Of a stretch of DNA of 63,933 nt, positions 46,943 through 55,876 are shown in pieces. Each line of letters begins with the position of its first letter. Position 1 is the stretch's first letter. The position numbers and the translations under genes are program-made. The notes under the pieces were generated by a model, which saw only the letters and a list, made by a program, of their open reading frames with translations, was not told the origin of the DNA and made no database searches. The DNA is from an uncultured Flavobacteriales bacterium (GTDB taxonomy: Bacteria > Bacteroidota > Bacteroidia > Flavobacteriales_E > Vicingaceae), in assembly GCA_905479995.1 (NCBI GenBank), contig CAJQON010000005.1, forward strand, positions 1 to 63,933. Reading direction: 5' to 3'.

Positions 46943-49108
46943 ATGTTCTATTCAATTCGTTTTCTCCTACTCGGAGTAATATTTATATCTTATCAAATTA
47001 CACAAGCACAAAACTTTGTTGTTACTACTACTTCCGATGCAGTAGACGCCAACATTGGTGATGGCACTTGTGATGATGGAGCAGGAAACTGTTCCCTACG
47101 AGCAGCCATACAGGAAAGCAATGCTCTTGGAGGTTCACATACCATTACTTTAGCTGCAGCAACATACACACTTACAATTGCTGGAGCAAATGAGAATGGA
47201 AGTGCAACAGGCGATCTAGACATTTCCAGTACAATTACCTTAAATGGTGTTTCAGCTCAAACAACACTTATTGATGCCAATGGTTTAGATAGGGTAATGC
47301 AAATTCTAAACACAGGAACCTTAACTGCAAGTAACATTTCATTTACTAGTGGAAGTATAACTGAAAATTATGGTGGAGGAATATTAAATAAAGGCACATT
47401 TACCTTTAGCAATGGTGAAATTTATTCAAATACAGCAAAATTATTAGATGGAACAACAAGCTTATATGGTGGTTTTGGTGGTGGATTGGCCAACTTTAAT
47501 ACAGCAACACTTACTAATGTAACAATAAGGACAAACTATGCATACGGGTCTGAAGGACCACAAGGCATAAATGGTGGAGGTGGAGGTGGTTCTACCCCGG
47601 GGTTTGGTGGTGCAATTTACAATTCGGCCACTGGAGTACTTGTAATAACAAATTCTACTCTTTCAGGAAATATGGCTGTAGGTGGGCTTGGCTCTAGAGG
47701 AATGGCAAACAATGGCAATAGCACATGGGCGGGTTCTTCCGGAGGGGGCGACTCTCCTGGTACAGGAGGAACAACTACTGGTAATCCTGGGACAAATGCT
47801 ACTGGAGAATATTCTGGAGGCGGTGGTGGCAGTAGCGAATGGACTAATGGTGGTAGTGGTGGTGATGGTGGCTATGGAGCTGGTGGAGGAGCTGTTGGTG
47901 CAAAAGCTGGTAGCGGATCGAGTGCAAATGCTGCTGGACTAGGTGGTTTTGGCGGTGGAAATGGTGGGAATGGCTGTTGTTCTTCAGGTGGAGGCGGTGG
48001 CGCTGGCGCTGGTTTTGGAGGTGGAATTTTTAACAATGGTGGAGATATAACAATTACCAACTCAACAATTGCCTACAATCAAGCCCTCGGTGGTGGTGGA
48101 AGTGGTGGTTTATATGGCTGGGCTCAAAGAGGTCTTAGAGGAACTGGACTTGGTGGTGGACTATTTAACCGAACAGGAACAATAAACATAAACAATACTT
48201 TAATCTCCAACAACAATGCTACTCAAGCAAACGGAACCTATACTGCATTAGATACTATTTATGGAGACCTTAGCGGAACCTTTACATCAAACACAGGTTA
48301 CAACCTAATTTATACACCTGGCACAGCAATAATTGGAGGAACAACTACCGGAAATATAACTGGAGCTGACCCACTTCTTTTGAGTTTAGGGTTTTGGGGC
48401 GGATCAACATTTACCCACGCTTTAAAAGATTGTACAACACCAAGTCCTGCCATTGATGCTGGACTAGATGCTGCTGCCCCTACTCTTGATCAAATTGGTG
48501 TGGCACGATATGATGTGACGACTATTGCTGGCACTAACATTTCTGACATTGGCTCATTTGAAAGTGTTTGTTATGTTTTGCCTGTTGAATTATTAGAATT
48601 TAACGCAAAATGTGAAAAAGGTCATGTAAAATTAATTTGGAGTACTTCCTCAGAAGTAAACAATGCATTTTTTACTATTGAAAAGAGTGATGACGGTATT
48701 CACTTTGAAACTATTAACAATATCGGAGGGAATGGAAACTCAAAACATCATATAGATTATGAATGGATAGATTTTGCCAATTCTAATTTAACCCAATATT
48801 ATAGACTAAAACAAACCGACAACAACGGAGACTTTGAATACCTTGGAATTCGAACAGCAAATTGCTATAATAAAAGTCAAATTAATGTTTATCCAAACCC
48901 TACTTCTGGTAATTTCACCATCAACCTTGGTCAAACTTACAACCAAATAGACGTAAAAATAAAAAACGTTTTAGGTCAAACAATAAGTAATAGTTCCCAC
49001 ACATCTTTGGAGCAAATAGTCCTAAGTGTTCTTGACAAAAATGGACTTTATTTTGTAGAAATAAGAATAGACAACAACGTTGAAGTGTTTAGAATTTTGA
49101 AAAAATGA
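46943..49108 (+). CDS. Glycine-rich CSLREA-type surface protein with T9SS sorting domain
   Basis: A 721-residue protein: signal peptide (SIRFLLLGVIFISYQITQAQ), a CSLREA-type N-terminal motif (GDGTCDDGAGNCSLRAAIQE, about 34-53), beta-helix-like strands, a glycine-rich region (about 200-390; blocks such as GGGGGSTPGFGG and GGNGGNGCCSSGGGGGAGAGFGGG), another beta-helix part, and a type A sorting domain with INVYPNPTSGNFTI. It is a probable surface-exposed parallel beta-helix with glycine loops. Downstream lies a GTAGTAGT hairpin module ending in a terminator. Confidence 0.85.
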   Translation: MFYSIRFLLLGVIFISYQITQAQNFVVTTTSDAVDANIGDGTCDDGAGNCSLRAAIQESNALGGSHTITLAAATYTLTIAGANENGSATGDLDISSTITLNGVSAQTTLIDANGLDRVMQILNTGTLTASNISFTSGSITENYGGGILNKGTFTFSNGEIYSNTAKLLDGTTSLYGGFGGGLANFNTATLTNVTIRTNYAYGSEGPQGINGGGGGGSTPGFGGAIYNSATGVLVITNSTLSGNMAVGGLGSRGMANNGNSTWAGSSGGGDSPGTGGTTTGNPGTNATGEYSGGGGGSSEWTNGGSGGDGGYGAGGGAVGAKAGSGSSANAAGLGGFGGGNGGNGCCSSGGGGGAGAGFGGGIFNNGGDITITNSTIAYNQALGGGGSGGLYGWAQRGLRGTGLGGGLFNRTGTININNTLISNNNATQANGTYTALDTIYGDLSGTFTSNTGYNLIYTPGTAIIGGTTTGNITGADPLLLSLGFWGGSTFTHALKDCTTPSPAIDAGLDAAAPTLDQIGVARYDVTTIAGTNISDIGSFESVCYVLPVELLEFNAKCEKGHVKLIWSTSSEVNNAFFTIEKSDDGIHFETINNIGGNGNSKHHIDYEWIDFANSNLTQYYRLKQTDNNGDFEYLGIRTANCYNKSQINVYPNPTSGNFTINLGQTYNQIDVKIKNVLGQTISNSSHTSLEQIVLSVLDKNGLYFVEIRIDNNVEVFRILKK

Positions 49109-49151
49109 TTCTGAAAACAACACAAAATCATTAAAAACAAAACACCAATAA

Positions 49152-49221
49152 TGTCTTTTAAGTATGTAGTAGTGCTTAATAGATAAAGAATGGCTATCCC
49201 TATAAGAGATGGCCATTTTTA
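49152..49221 (+). repeat. GTAGTAGT hairpin plus terminator module, copy A
   Basis: Hairpin 1: TCTTTTAAGT / GCTTAATAGA around a 10-nt loop ATGTAGTAGT. Hairpin 2: AATGGCTATC / GATGGCCATT followed by Ts, a working terminator for the glycine-rich protein gene. The same two-part layout recurs at 50568 and 50761. Confidence 0.75.
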
Positions 49222-49383
49222 AAATACCCCTTCTCAATTCAAATTAAAACGAGAAACCCAACCTTAAAAGACAACAACATTTGCCTACCAAAGAGAGCAA
49301 ATAAAATAAGTCACATTTAACCGAAAAGCCCAAAAACTCTAAAAAACAAGGACTTACACTCGCCAATACACTCCCTTTATTCT

Positions 49384-49436
49384 TCACGTATGTCCGTGAA
49401 TTCAAAAGCTCCAACAATTATCACTCATATGCGTGA
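49384..49436. promoter_or_regulatory. Two 16-bp palindromic sites upstream of the LamG gene
   Basis: TCACGTATGTCCGTGA (49384-49399) and TCACTCATATGCGTGA (49421-49436) share TCAC-N8-GTGA and are 37 bases apart centre to centre. Their centres are about 81 and 44 bases before the predicted transcription start, the usual positions for activator binding. The promoter between them and the gene has a perfect -7 box but no -33 TTG. Confidence 0.55.
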
Positions 49437-49458
49437 AATAAAATCAATGTAAGCAGTC

Positions 49459-49466
49459 TAAATTTG
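49459..49466 (+). promoter_or_regulatory. -7 box of the LamG gene
   Basis: TAAATTTG matches TAnnTTTG exactly, 33 nt before the ATG at 49500. The expected -33 TTG is missing, consistent with activator dependence. Confidence 0.5.
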
Positions 49467-49499
49467 AAGCATATTAATCATTACATAAAAATAAACTTT

Positions 49500-50486
49500 A
49501 TGAAAAAAATATACACTATTATACTTGCAAGCTTTTTTGCAATTTCTGTTAACGCTCAAACAGCATTAACCTTTGATGGAGTTGATGACCAAGTTAATTT
49601 CTCTAACTCAACACCATTTGATGTAATTGGAAATGTAACAGTTGAAGCAAAAGTAAAAATGAACACAGTTCTTGACTATCAAGCCTTTGTTACTAACATG
49701 GATTATGACGCCAACTCAGCTTATAGAGGCTATTGGTTAGGAACAGATGACTTAGGCTATGCATTGTGGTTTATTGGTGATACTAACTTGGTAGAAGATG
49801 GAGAGTACTTGTATTCTCAAAACTTAATTGACGATGGAAGCTGGCATCACGTAGCTGGAGTTGTTAAAGGAGATTCTGCATTTTTATATGTTGATGGAGT
49901 TTTAGATACTGCAGCAAACATTCCAAACTTAAGCTTAGCATCTGCTGGACTTTTTACTTTTGGAACTGATGTTGATGGTTACTTATACGCAGGAGAATTA
50001 GATGATGTTAGATTTTGGAATGTTTCTCAAACAGCTAGCGATATAAGTCTTCTTAAAGATTCTTGTTTAACAGGATCAGAAACTGGTTTAGTTATGTTCC
50101 AACATTTTGAACAAGGTGCTGGTGGTTTAACAACTTATGATTTAACTTCTAATGGATATGACGGAACAATGTCTAACATGGACATGAACGGTAGTTGGGT
50201 TGCAGGAATTAACTGCCAACAGGTTAGCACTAATGTTAATATCCATAACAAAAAGGAATTAACTTCAGTTTACCCAAACCCAAACAAAGGAACAATAACA
50301 GTTCAGTTAAACGGACTAAACAACGTTTCAATTAACATTTACAATGTAACTGGTAAGTTAATTTACAACGCAAACAGCATTAATGAAACAACACATCAAA
50401 TTAATTTAAATGGTAACCCTGGTTTATACTTATTAGAAATTAATTCTAATGAAGGAAGCCAATACCATAAACTAATGAAGAACTAA
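49500..50486 (+). CDS. LamG-fold secreted protein with T9SS type A sorting domain
   Basis: A 328-residue protein starting at ATG 49500 (MKKIYTIILASFFAISVNAQ signal); the frame is open 12 codons further up, but that part is not signal-like. Residues about 20-215 are a concanavalin-like LamG_3 domain (LTFDGVDDQVNFSN, GSWHHVAGVVKGDSAFLYVDG, GELDDVRFWN), followed by a cysteine-containing tail and a sorting domain (LTSVYPNPNKGTITVQLNG). It probably binds glycans or proteins at the cell surface. A hairpin begins at its stop codon, and two hairpin/terminator modules follow. Confidence 0.87.
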   Translation: MKKIYTIILASFFAISVNAQTALTFDGVDDQVNFSNSTPFDVIGNVTVEAKVKMNTVLDYQAFVTNMDYDANSAYRGYWLGTDDLGYALWFIGDTNLVEDGEYLYSQNLIDDGSWHHVAGVVKGDSAFLYVDGVLDTAANIPNLSLASAGLFTFGTDVDGYLYAGELDDVRFWNVSQTASDISLLKDSCLTGSETGLVMFQHFEQGAGGLTTYDLTSNGYDGTMSNMDMNGSWVAGINCQQVSTNVNIHNKKELTSVYPNPNKGTITVQLNGLNNVSINIYNVTGKLIYNANSINETTHQINLNGNPGLYLLEINSNEGSQYHKLMKN

Positions 50487-50510
50487 ATCTATTCATAGGA
50501 AATAGATTTA
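50484..50510 (+). other. Hairpin at the stop codon of the LamG gene
   Basis: TAAATCTATT and AATAGATTTA form a perfect 10-bp stem with a 7-nt loop, and the stop codon TAA is the first three bases of the stem. There is no T-run after it. Confidence 0.5.
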
Positions 50511-50567
50511 GAATACAACCATTAGCTTTCCTATTGTAAGGTTAGGAATGTAGTAAGATTAGTAGTT

Positions 50568-50650
50568 AGATCTTTTAAGTGTGTAGTAGTGCTTAATAGA
50601 TAAAAAATGATTGGCTCTTTTTAATTACCTTTAAGAGTCAGTCATTTTTA
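50568..50650 (+). repeat. GTAGTAGT hairpin plus terminator module, copy B
   Basis: Hairpin 1: ATCTTTTAAGT / GCTTAATAGAT with loop GTGTAGTAGT. Hairpin 2: AATGATTGGCTCTT / AAGAGTCAGTCATT followed by Ts. The stem sequence differs from copy A while pairing is kept. Confidence 0.75.
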
Positions 50651-50730
50651 AAGCCTTCAAAACAACAGAAAATAACCCTAACATTTCAACGGAAATGTGA
50701 TATAACATAGTAGTAGTATAGGTTGTTTAG

Positions 50731-50760
50731 ATCTAAAAGTAGGTAGTAGTATTTTTAGAT
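50731..50760 (+). repeat. Lone GTAGTAGT hairpin
   Basis: ATCTAAAAGT / ATTTTTAGAT pairs along all ten positions (one G-U) around the loop AGGTAGTAGT. The stem differs from the neighbouring copies but the loop is the same. Confidence 0.7.
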
Positions 50761-50832
50761 GAATCTTTTAAGTGTGTAGTAGTACTTAAAGATTAAGAAT
50801 GGCCGTCTCTTCTCAGAGGCGGTCATTTTTTA
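50761..50832 (+). repeat. GTAGTAGT hairpin plus terminator module, copy C
   Basis: Hairpin 1: AATCTTTTAAGT / ACTTAAAGATT (one bulged T) with loop GTGTAGTAGT. Hairpin 2: AATGGCCGTCTCT / AGAGGCGGTCATT with a 4-nt loop and a T-run. It also separates the convergent DUF420 gene. Confidence 0.75.
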
Positions 50833-51348
50833 TTACACATAATAAGGGGAAATCATTAAATACACCACTACCCCGGTAACAGCAACATAAAGCCATAGAG
50901 GAAATGCTATTCGAGCAATTTTTTTGTGTTCATCAAACAATTCCGACAAAGCTCTGGTATATGTAATTAATACCAAAGGAATAATAGCAATAGACAGTAC
51001 GATGTGCGTAATTAAAACAAAGTAATAAACGTAGCTTATAATGCCTTCACCTCCAAATTCAGTAGAATTTGAAGTCATATGGTAAGCAATATACATCCCT
51101 AAAAAAAGAATAGAGAGGATTAAATTTGTTTTCATTAACCGCTCATGTAACACACGCTTTCCATTTTTAATAGCTATCACCGCCAACACTAATAAAATTG
51201 CTGTAAGTCCATTAATACTAGCATAAATTGGAGGTAAAAAACTTAAAGGTTCTACATTAGGTATTTTAACACCAAACAAAGCCGCAACAGCAAGTGGTAA
51301 AACAATAGAAATTAAAACGGTAAGTTTCTTATACTTGTTTTTTGTCAT
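50833..51348 (-). CDS. DUF420 membrane protein
   Basis: A 171-residue protein with about five membrane helices (VLISIVLPLAVAALFGV, ILLVLAVIAIKNGKRVLHERLMKTN, YYFVLITHIVLSIAIIPLVLITY). The KRVLHERLMKTNL segment and closely spaced histidines are typical of DUF420, a family that accompanies haem-copper oxidase assembly genes. It overlaps ctaB by 4 bases, in line with a role in cytochrome oxidase biogenesis. Confidence 0.85.
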   Translation of the reverse strand: MTKNKYKKLTVLISIVLPLAVAALFGVKIPNVEPLSFLPPIYASINGLTAILLVLAVIAIKNGKRVLHERLMKTNLILSILFLGMYIAYHMTSNSTEFGGEGIISYVYYFVLITHIVLSIAIIPLVLITYTRALSELFDEHKKIARIAFPLWLYVAVTGVVVYLMISPYYV

Positions 51349-52235
51349 ATCAATCTATCTATCAGAAGTACTGTTAAGGATAATATCAAATATAAATAAG
51401 ACATTAATAAAACACGTAAGGCAAACTTGTCATCTTTGGTTTGCACCAATTTTACTGCAGGATACAACATTAATAAAGATAGAACAGACAATCCGATAGT
51501 CGTAATTCTTCCAGACATACCAACCAACTCAGGTATAAAGCTTGCTCCCAAAAGTGTAATTACACTCAACAAAATAATAACGGCAGTAGTGGTATTTTTT
51601 TTACCAAAAGGCAACATTTTAAACCCAGCTTTTTTGTATTCGTCATTTACGCGCCAAGCAATGGCCCAAAAATGAGGGAACTGCCAAATAAATTGCAGTA
51701 AAAACAAAATCCCTGCTTCCAAACTAAAGCTTCCTGTTGCAGCAACCCATCCTAACATTGGAGGAATAGCCCCAGGAAATGCACCAACAAAAACCGAAAT
51801 GGTAGATACTCTTTTTAAAGGAGTGTAAAGCGCAACATACATTACAATTGCTAACAACCCTAAAATTCCACTCAATGAGTTCAACATGCAAAGCATAGCA
51901 ACACCTAGAATTCCAAAAATTGACGCAGAAATCAACACTTCAGCAACCGACATTTTACCAGTAGGTAGTGGCCTGTTTTGAGTCCGCTTCATTAACTTAT
52001 CATGGTTTCTTTCTATTGCCTGATTAAAAGCATTTGAAGAGCAAGTCACCAAGAAACCACCAACAATTAAATAAACAATGTCTAACAAATTATAGGCTGG
52101 TGCTCCAATAAAATAACCAAAAACAGCCGAGATAACTACAAAAGAAGTTAACCTCAATTTAAACAACTGCGCATAACAGCCCATTCTTTCTGAGAAAGAC
52201 AATGTAGTTATTTTTGATGTTTCTGTAATGGCCAT
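51345..52235 (-). CDS. ctaB: Protohaem IX farnesyltransferase (haem O synthase)
   Basis: A 296-residue UbiA-family membrane prenyltransferase with about nine helices and two substrate-binding motifs: NAFNQAIERNHDKLMKRTQN (about 66-85) and NDEYKKAGFKMLP (about 195-207). It adds farnesyl to haem B to make haem O for terminal oxidases. It is co-transcribed with the DUF420 gene; no oxidase subunit is in view. The symbol cyoE is also used for this enzyme. Confidence 0.94.
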   Translation of the reverse strand: MAITETSKITTLSFSERMGCYAQLFKLRLTSFVVISAVFGYFIGAPAYNLLDIVYLIVGGFLVTCSSNAFNQAIERNHDKLMKRTQNRPLPTGKMSVAEVLISASIFGILGVAMLCMLNSLSGILGLLAIVMYVALYTPLKRVSTISVFVGAFPGAIPPMLGWVAATGSFSLEAGILFLLQFIWQFPHFWAIAWRVNDEYKKAGFKMLPFGKKNTTTAVIILLSVITLLGASFIPELVGMSGRITTIGLSVLSLLMLYPAVKLVQTKDDKFALRVLLMSYLYLILSLTVLLIDRLI

Positions 52236-52522
52236 TTGTTTGGTTACTCAATCTATTGAGCTGGCAAATATAACCATTCAAAAACAGATTACGAAATACT
52301 TTTAGCCTTCTCCGGAAAGAATAAAACGAGCATTATCAATTTATTCATCAATAAATTAAGCTTTCAGAAAACCCTACTGCCAATCACTGCTTTTTTTTGA
52401 GTTTTGACGACCTACAAAAGCCATAAATAGTTACATTTACGGATTGTTAAGTCAATATGTCATAAAACCACAATTTGGTAAACTTTTTGACTAACCTTTT
52501 GAAATTAATTTAAGAATAGAAG
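52236..52522. other. Intergenic region between ctaB and secA
   Basis: 287 bases between divergent genes. A TAACCTTTTG sequence at 52492-52501 could be a secA -7 box with one extra base. Nothing else was recognised. Confidence 0.5.
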
Positions 52523-55500
52523 ATGAGCGGAATATTAAGTAAAGTACTTAAAACATTTGTTGGCAGTAAAACCGATAGGGATTTTAAAGAATTATCTCCA
52601 ATTATAGAAGAAGTTGCCACTGCATTTAACTCTTTCACGTCATTTACCAATGATGAGTTAAGATCCAAAACTATAGAGCTAAAAGCAAAAATTAGCGCCA
52701 AAACAAAAGCCAGTGATGACGAAATTATAGCCTTAAAAACTCAAATAGAAGAAGACAATTCTTTATCTATTGCTGACAAAGAAGGCATTTACAATCAAAT
52801 TGATGCGATAGATAAAAAAATACTAGAACAAATTGAAGAAGTATTGGCTGAAATTAAAGGTGAAGCTTTTGCTGTTGTAAAAGAAACAGCTAGAAGATTT
52901 ACTGAAAATGATACGGTTGAAGTTACAGCTTCTCAAATGGATAGAGACACTGCTGCCACAAGAGACCACGTTGCTATTAATGGTGACAAAGCTACCTACA
53001 ACAGCACTTGGCTAGCTGCAGGAGTTCCTATTGCATGGGAAATGGTACACTACGATGTACAGTTAATTGGAGGTAGAGTTTTACACGAAGGAAAAATTGC
53101 TGAGATGATGACTGGTGAGGGTAAAACCTTAGTAGCAACATTACCTGTTTATTTAAATGCCTTAGTTGGAAGAGGTGTTCACGTAGTAACCGTAAACGAT
53201 TACCTAGCAAAAAGAGATTGTGAGTGGATGGCACCAATATTTGAGTTTCATGGATTAACCATAGACTGTATTGACAACCACCAACCCAACTCTGAAGAGA
53301 GACGAAAAGCCTATATGGCTGACATTACTTACGGAACTAACAACGAATTTGGTTTTGATTATTTGAGAGACAACATGGCACGTTCACCAGAAGATTTGGT
53401 GCAACGTAAACACCATTATGCTATTGTTGATGAAGTAGATTCTGTTTTAATTGATGATGCTAGAACTCCTTTAATTATTTCTGGACCAACACCAAAAGGA
53501 GACATTCATGAGTTTCATGAACTGAAGCCTAGAGTAGAAAAATTAGTTAGCGCACAACGTAAATACGTTCAAACAGCATTAACAGAAGCTAAAAAATTAC
53601 TATCACCTTTAAGTAACGGTGAAAAAATTAGCAAAGAAGACCAAGAAGTTGGTGGAATGGCTTTATTGAGAGCTCACCGTGGATTACCAAAAAATAAAGC
53701 ATTAATTAAGTTTTTAAGTGAGCACGGAATTAAAGCCATGCTTCAAAAAACGGAGAACCATTACATGCAAGATCAAAGTAAAGAAATGCATAAAGTAGAT
53801 GCTGAACTTTATTTTGTAATTGATGAAAAATCGAATGGTGTTGAATTAACCGAGATTGGTGTTGATTTAATTACAGGTTCTGGAGATGACAACAACTTTT
53901 TTGTAATGCCAGACATTGGTTCTGAAGTGGCTGAAATTGAAAAGCAAAACTTACCAGAAAACGAAAAGCTAGTTCAAAAAGACAAAATGATTCAGGATTA
54001 CTCTGTTAAAGCAGAGCGAATTCATACCATTAACCAATTACTTAAGGCTTACGCCATGTTTGAAATAGACGTGGAATATGTAGTAATGGACAACAAAGTA
54101 AAAATTGTTGATGAGCAAACTGGCCGTATTATGGATGGAAGACGTTATTCTGACGGATTACACCAAGCCATTGAAGCAAAAGAAAATGTAAAAGTTGAAG
54201 CAGCTACACAAACTTATGCTACGGTTACTTTACAAAATTACTTCAGAATGTACCATAAGCTTTCTGGGATGACCGGAACAGCAGAAACAGAATCGCAAGA
54301 ATTGTGGGATATTTATGAATTAGATGTGGTTGTAATTCCTACCAATCGTCCAATTCAAAGAGATGACAAAGAAGATTTAGTTTACAAAACAACACGAGAA
54401 AAATACAATGCAATTATTGAGGAAGTTGTTTCTTTAGTAGAGCAAAAAAGACCTGTATTGGTCGGAACTACTTCAGTAGAAATTTCGGAACTATTAAGTA
54501 GAACCTTAAAAATGAGAGGCATTAAGCACAATGTGTTAAATGCAAAACTCCACCAACGTGAAGCAGAAGTAGTTGCCGAAGCTGGTTTACCAGGAGCTGT
54601 TACCATTGCAACCAACATGGCTGGTAGGGGAACAGATATTAAGTTAGGTGAAGGCGTTAAAGAAGCCGGTGGTTTAGCCATTGTAGGTACAGAACGTCAT
54701 GATTCTAGAAGAGTGGATAGACAATTAAGAGGTCGTTCAGGAAGGCAAGGAGACCCAGGATCTTCTCAATTCTTTGTATCTTTAGAAGATAATTTAATGC
54801 GATTGTTCAACTCTGAACGTATCATTAAATTAATGGATAGAATGGGACTGGAAGAAGGCGAAGTAATTCAGCATTCTATGGTTTCTAAATCCATTGAAAG
54901 AGCGCAGAAAAAAGTAGAGGAAAACAACTTTGGAATTAGAAAGCGTTTGTTGGAGTACGATGACATTATGAACTCTCAGCGTGAAGTAATTTATGCCAAA
55001 AGAAAAAATGCACTTTACGGTGAACGTTTAGGAGTAGAAGTTTCTAACATGGTATACGACATCTGCGAATCTATTGTAAATGAATACCAAGATTACAGAG
55101 ATTTTGATGGTTTCAAATTAGAGTTAATTCGATTGTTATCGATTGAATCTCCTTTTTCAGAAAAACAATTTTTTGAAGGAAACCCTCTTGAGTTAATCGA
55201 AGAACTGCATGAGTTAGGTGTGAATCACTATATCAAAAAATCAGAATTAATAGCCAATACTGCTTATCCAGTAATTAAAGATGTATTTGAAAACCAGGGT
55301 GCTCAATACGAAAACATTATTGTTCCAATTACCGATGGTAAAAAGACCATTAACATTTCTACACACTTAGAAAAAACATACAATACTCAAGGTAAAGAAC
55401 TCATAAAATCAATTGAAAAGAGCGTTATTTTAGCCCTAATTGATGACGATTGGAAAGAGCACTTAAGAGAAATGGATGAGTTAAAACAATCGGTTCAAAA

Positions 55501-55864
55501 TGCGGTACACGAGCAAAAAGATCCCTTGTTAATTTACAAGTTTGAAGCCTTTAAATTGTTTAACGAAGTATTGCTAAAAATTAATAAAGAAGTAGGAAGC
55601 TTTATTATGAAAGCAAGTTTACCACAACAAGAAGGTGGGATTGAAACACGTGCTGAACAAGCTCCAGTAAAATCAGACAACTCTCAATTGGAAATGAGTA
55701 GACCAGAAACGGTAAGCAATTCTGCTCAGCAAGGAGAAGGTGCTCCACCAGCTCCAGCTCCAAAAACGCAACCAGTAAGAGTAGAAAAAAAGGTAGGTAG
55801 AAATGAAGCTTGTCCTTGTGGAAGCGGCAAGAAATTCAAACAATGTCACGGTAAATTGGCTTAA
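52523..55864 (+). CDS. secA: Preprotein translocase ATPase SecA
   Basis: A 1113-residue SecA: Walker A in [16 protein letters not shown] (about 196-211), [55 protein letters not shown] and a C-terminal zinc motif [13 protein letters not shown]. It drives export through SecYEG. It carries the Bacteroidota-type insertion (about residues 330-450) and an extended C-terminal linker with [10 protein letters not shown]. Its TAA stop is in the same frame as the following gene, 12 bases before that gene's proposed start. Confidence 0.97.
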   Translation: MSGILSKVLKTFVGSKTDRDFKELSPIIEEVATAFNSFTSFTNDELRSKTIELKAKISAKTKASDDEIIALKTQIEEDNSLSIADKEGIYNQIDAIDKKILEQIEEVLAEIKGEAFAVVKETARRFTENDTVEVTASQMDRDTAATRDHVAINGDKATYNSTWLAAGVPIAWEMVHYDVQLIGGRVLHEGKIAEMMTGEGKTLVATLPVYLNALVGRGVHVVTVNDYLAKRDCEWMAPIFEFHGLTIDCIDNHQPNSEERRKAYMADITYGTNNEFGFDYLRDNMARSPEDLVQRKHHYAIVDEVDSVLIDDARTPLIISGPTPKGDIHEFHELKPRVEKLVSAQRKYVQTALTEAKKLLSPLSNGEKISKEDQEVGGMALLRAHRGLPKNKALIKFLSEHGIKAMLQKTENHYMQDQSKEMHKVDAELYFVIDEKSNGVELTEIGVDLITGSGDDNNFFVMPDIGSEVAEIEKQNLPENEKLVQKDKMIQDYSVKAERIHTINQLLKAYAMFEIDVEYVVMDNKVKIVDEQTGRIMDGRRYSDGLHQAIEAKENVKVEAATQTYATVTLQNYFRMYHKLSGMTGTAETESQELWDIYELDVVVIPTNRPIQRDDKEDLVYKTTREKYNAIIEEVVSLVEQKRPVLVGTTSVEISELLSRTLKMRGIKHNVLNAKLHQREAEVVAEAGLPGAVTIATNMAGRGTDIKLGEGVKEAGGLAIVGTERHDSRRVDRQLRGRSGRQGDPGSSQFFVSLEDNLMRLFNSERIIKLMDRMGLEEGEVIQHSMVSKSIERAQKKVEENNFGIRKRLLEYDDIMNSQREVIYAKRKNALYGERLGVEVSNMVYDICESIVNEYQDYRDFDGFKLELIRLLSIESPFSEKQFFEGNPLELIEELHELGVNHYIKKSELIANTAYPVIKDVFENQGAQYENIIVPITDGKKTINISTHLEKTYNTQGKELIKSIEKSVILALIDDDWKEHLREMDELKQSVQNAVHEQKDPLLIYKFEAFKLFNEVLLKINKEVGSFIMKASLPQQEGGIETRAEQAPVKSDNSQLEMSRPETVSNSAQQGEGAPPAPAPKTQPVRVEKKVGRNEACPCGSGKKFKQCHGKLA

Positions 55865-55876
55865 TCTAACCACCCA

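Larger units (their letters stand above)
49109..49499 (+). other. Intergenic region with hairpin module and paired palindromes
   Basis: 391 bases without a gene. It holds a two-hairpin module (49152-49221), an AT-rich stretch with no recognisable feature, two 16-bp palindromes (49384-49399, 49421-49436) and a -7 box (49459-49466) for the LamG gene. Confidence 0.8.
50487..50832 (+). other. Intergenic region carrying tandem hairpin modules
   Basis: 346 bases without a gene between the LamG gene and the convergent DUF420 gene. It contains the stop-codon hairpin, module copy B (50568-50650), a lone GTAGTAGT hairpin (50731-50760) and module copy C (50761-50832). No promoter was recognised. Confidence 0.8.

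Noticed and set aside
47682-47942. Second open frame within the glycine-rich gene on the same strand
   Set aside because: Shifted frame of low-complexity glycine codons without start context or family features.
47872-48060. Proline-rich open frame on the minus strand
   Set aside because: It is the antisense of the glycine-rich region of the T9SS protein; the composition explains the open frame.
50530-50568. GTAGTAAG and TAGTAG sequences before module B, possible decayed copies
   Set aside because: No stem comparable to the other copies could be drawn.
50700-50727. Fifth GTAGTAGT occurrence (50710-50717)
   Set aside because: Flanks pair only weakly (ATA/TAT and AAC/GTT with a bulge), so it was not counted as a hairpin copy.
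52236-52522. Searched for a tRNA or small RNA between ctaB and secA
   Set aside because: No cloverleaf, no conserved T-loop sequence and no terminator were found.
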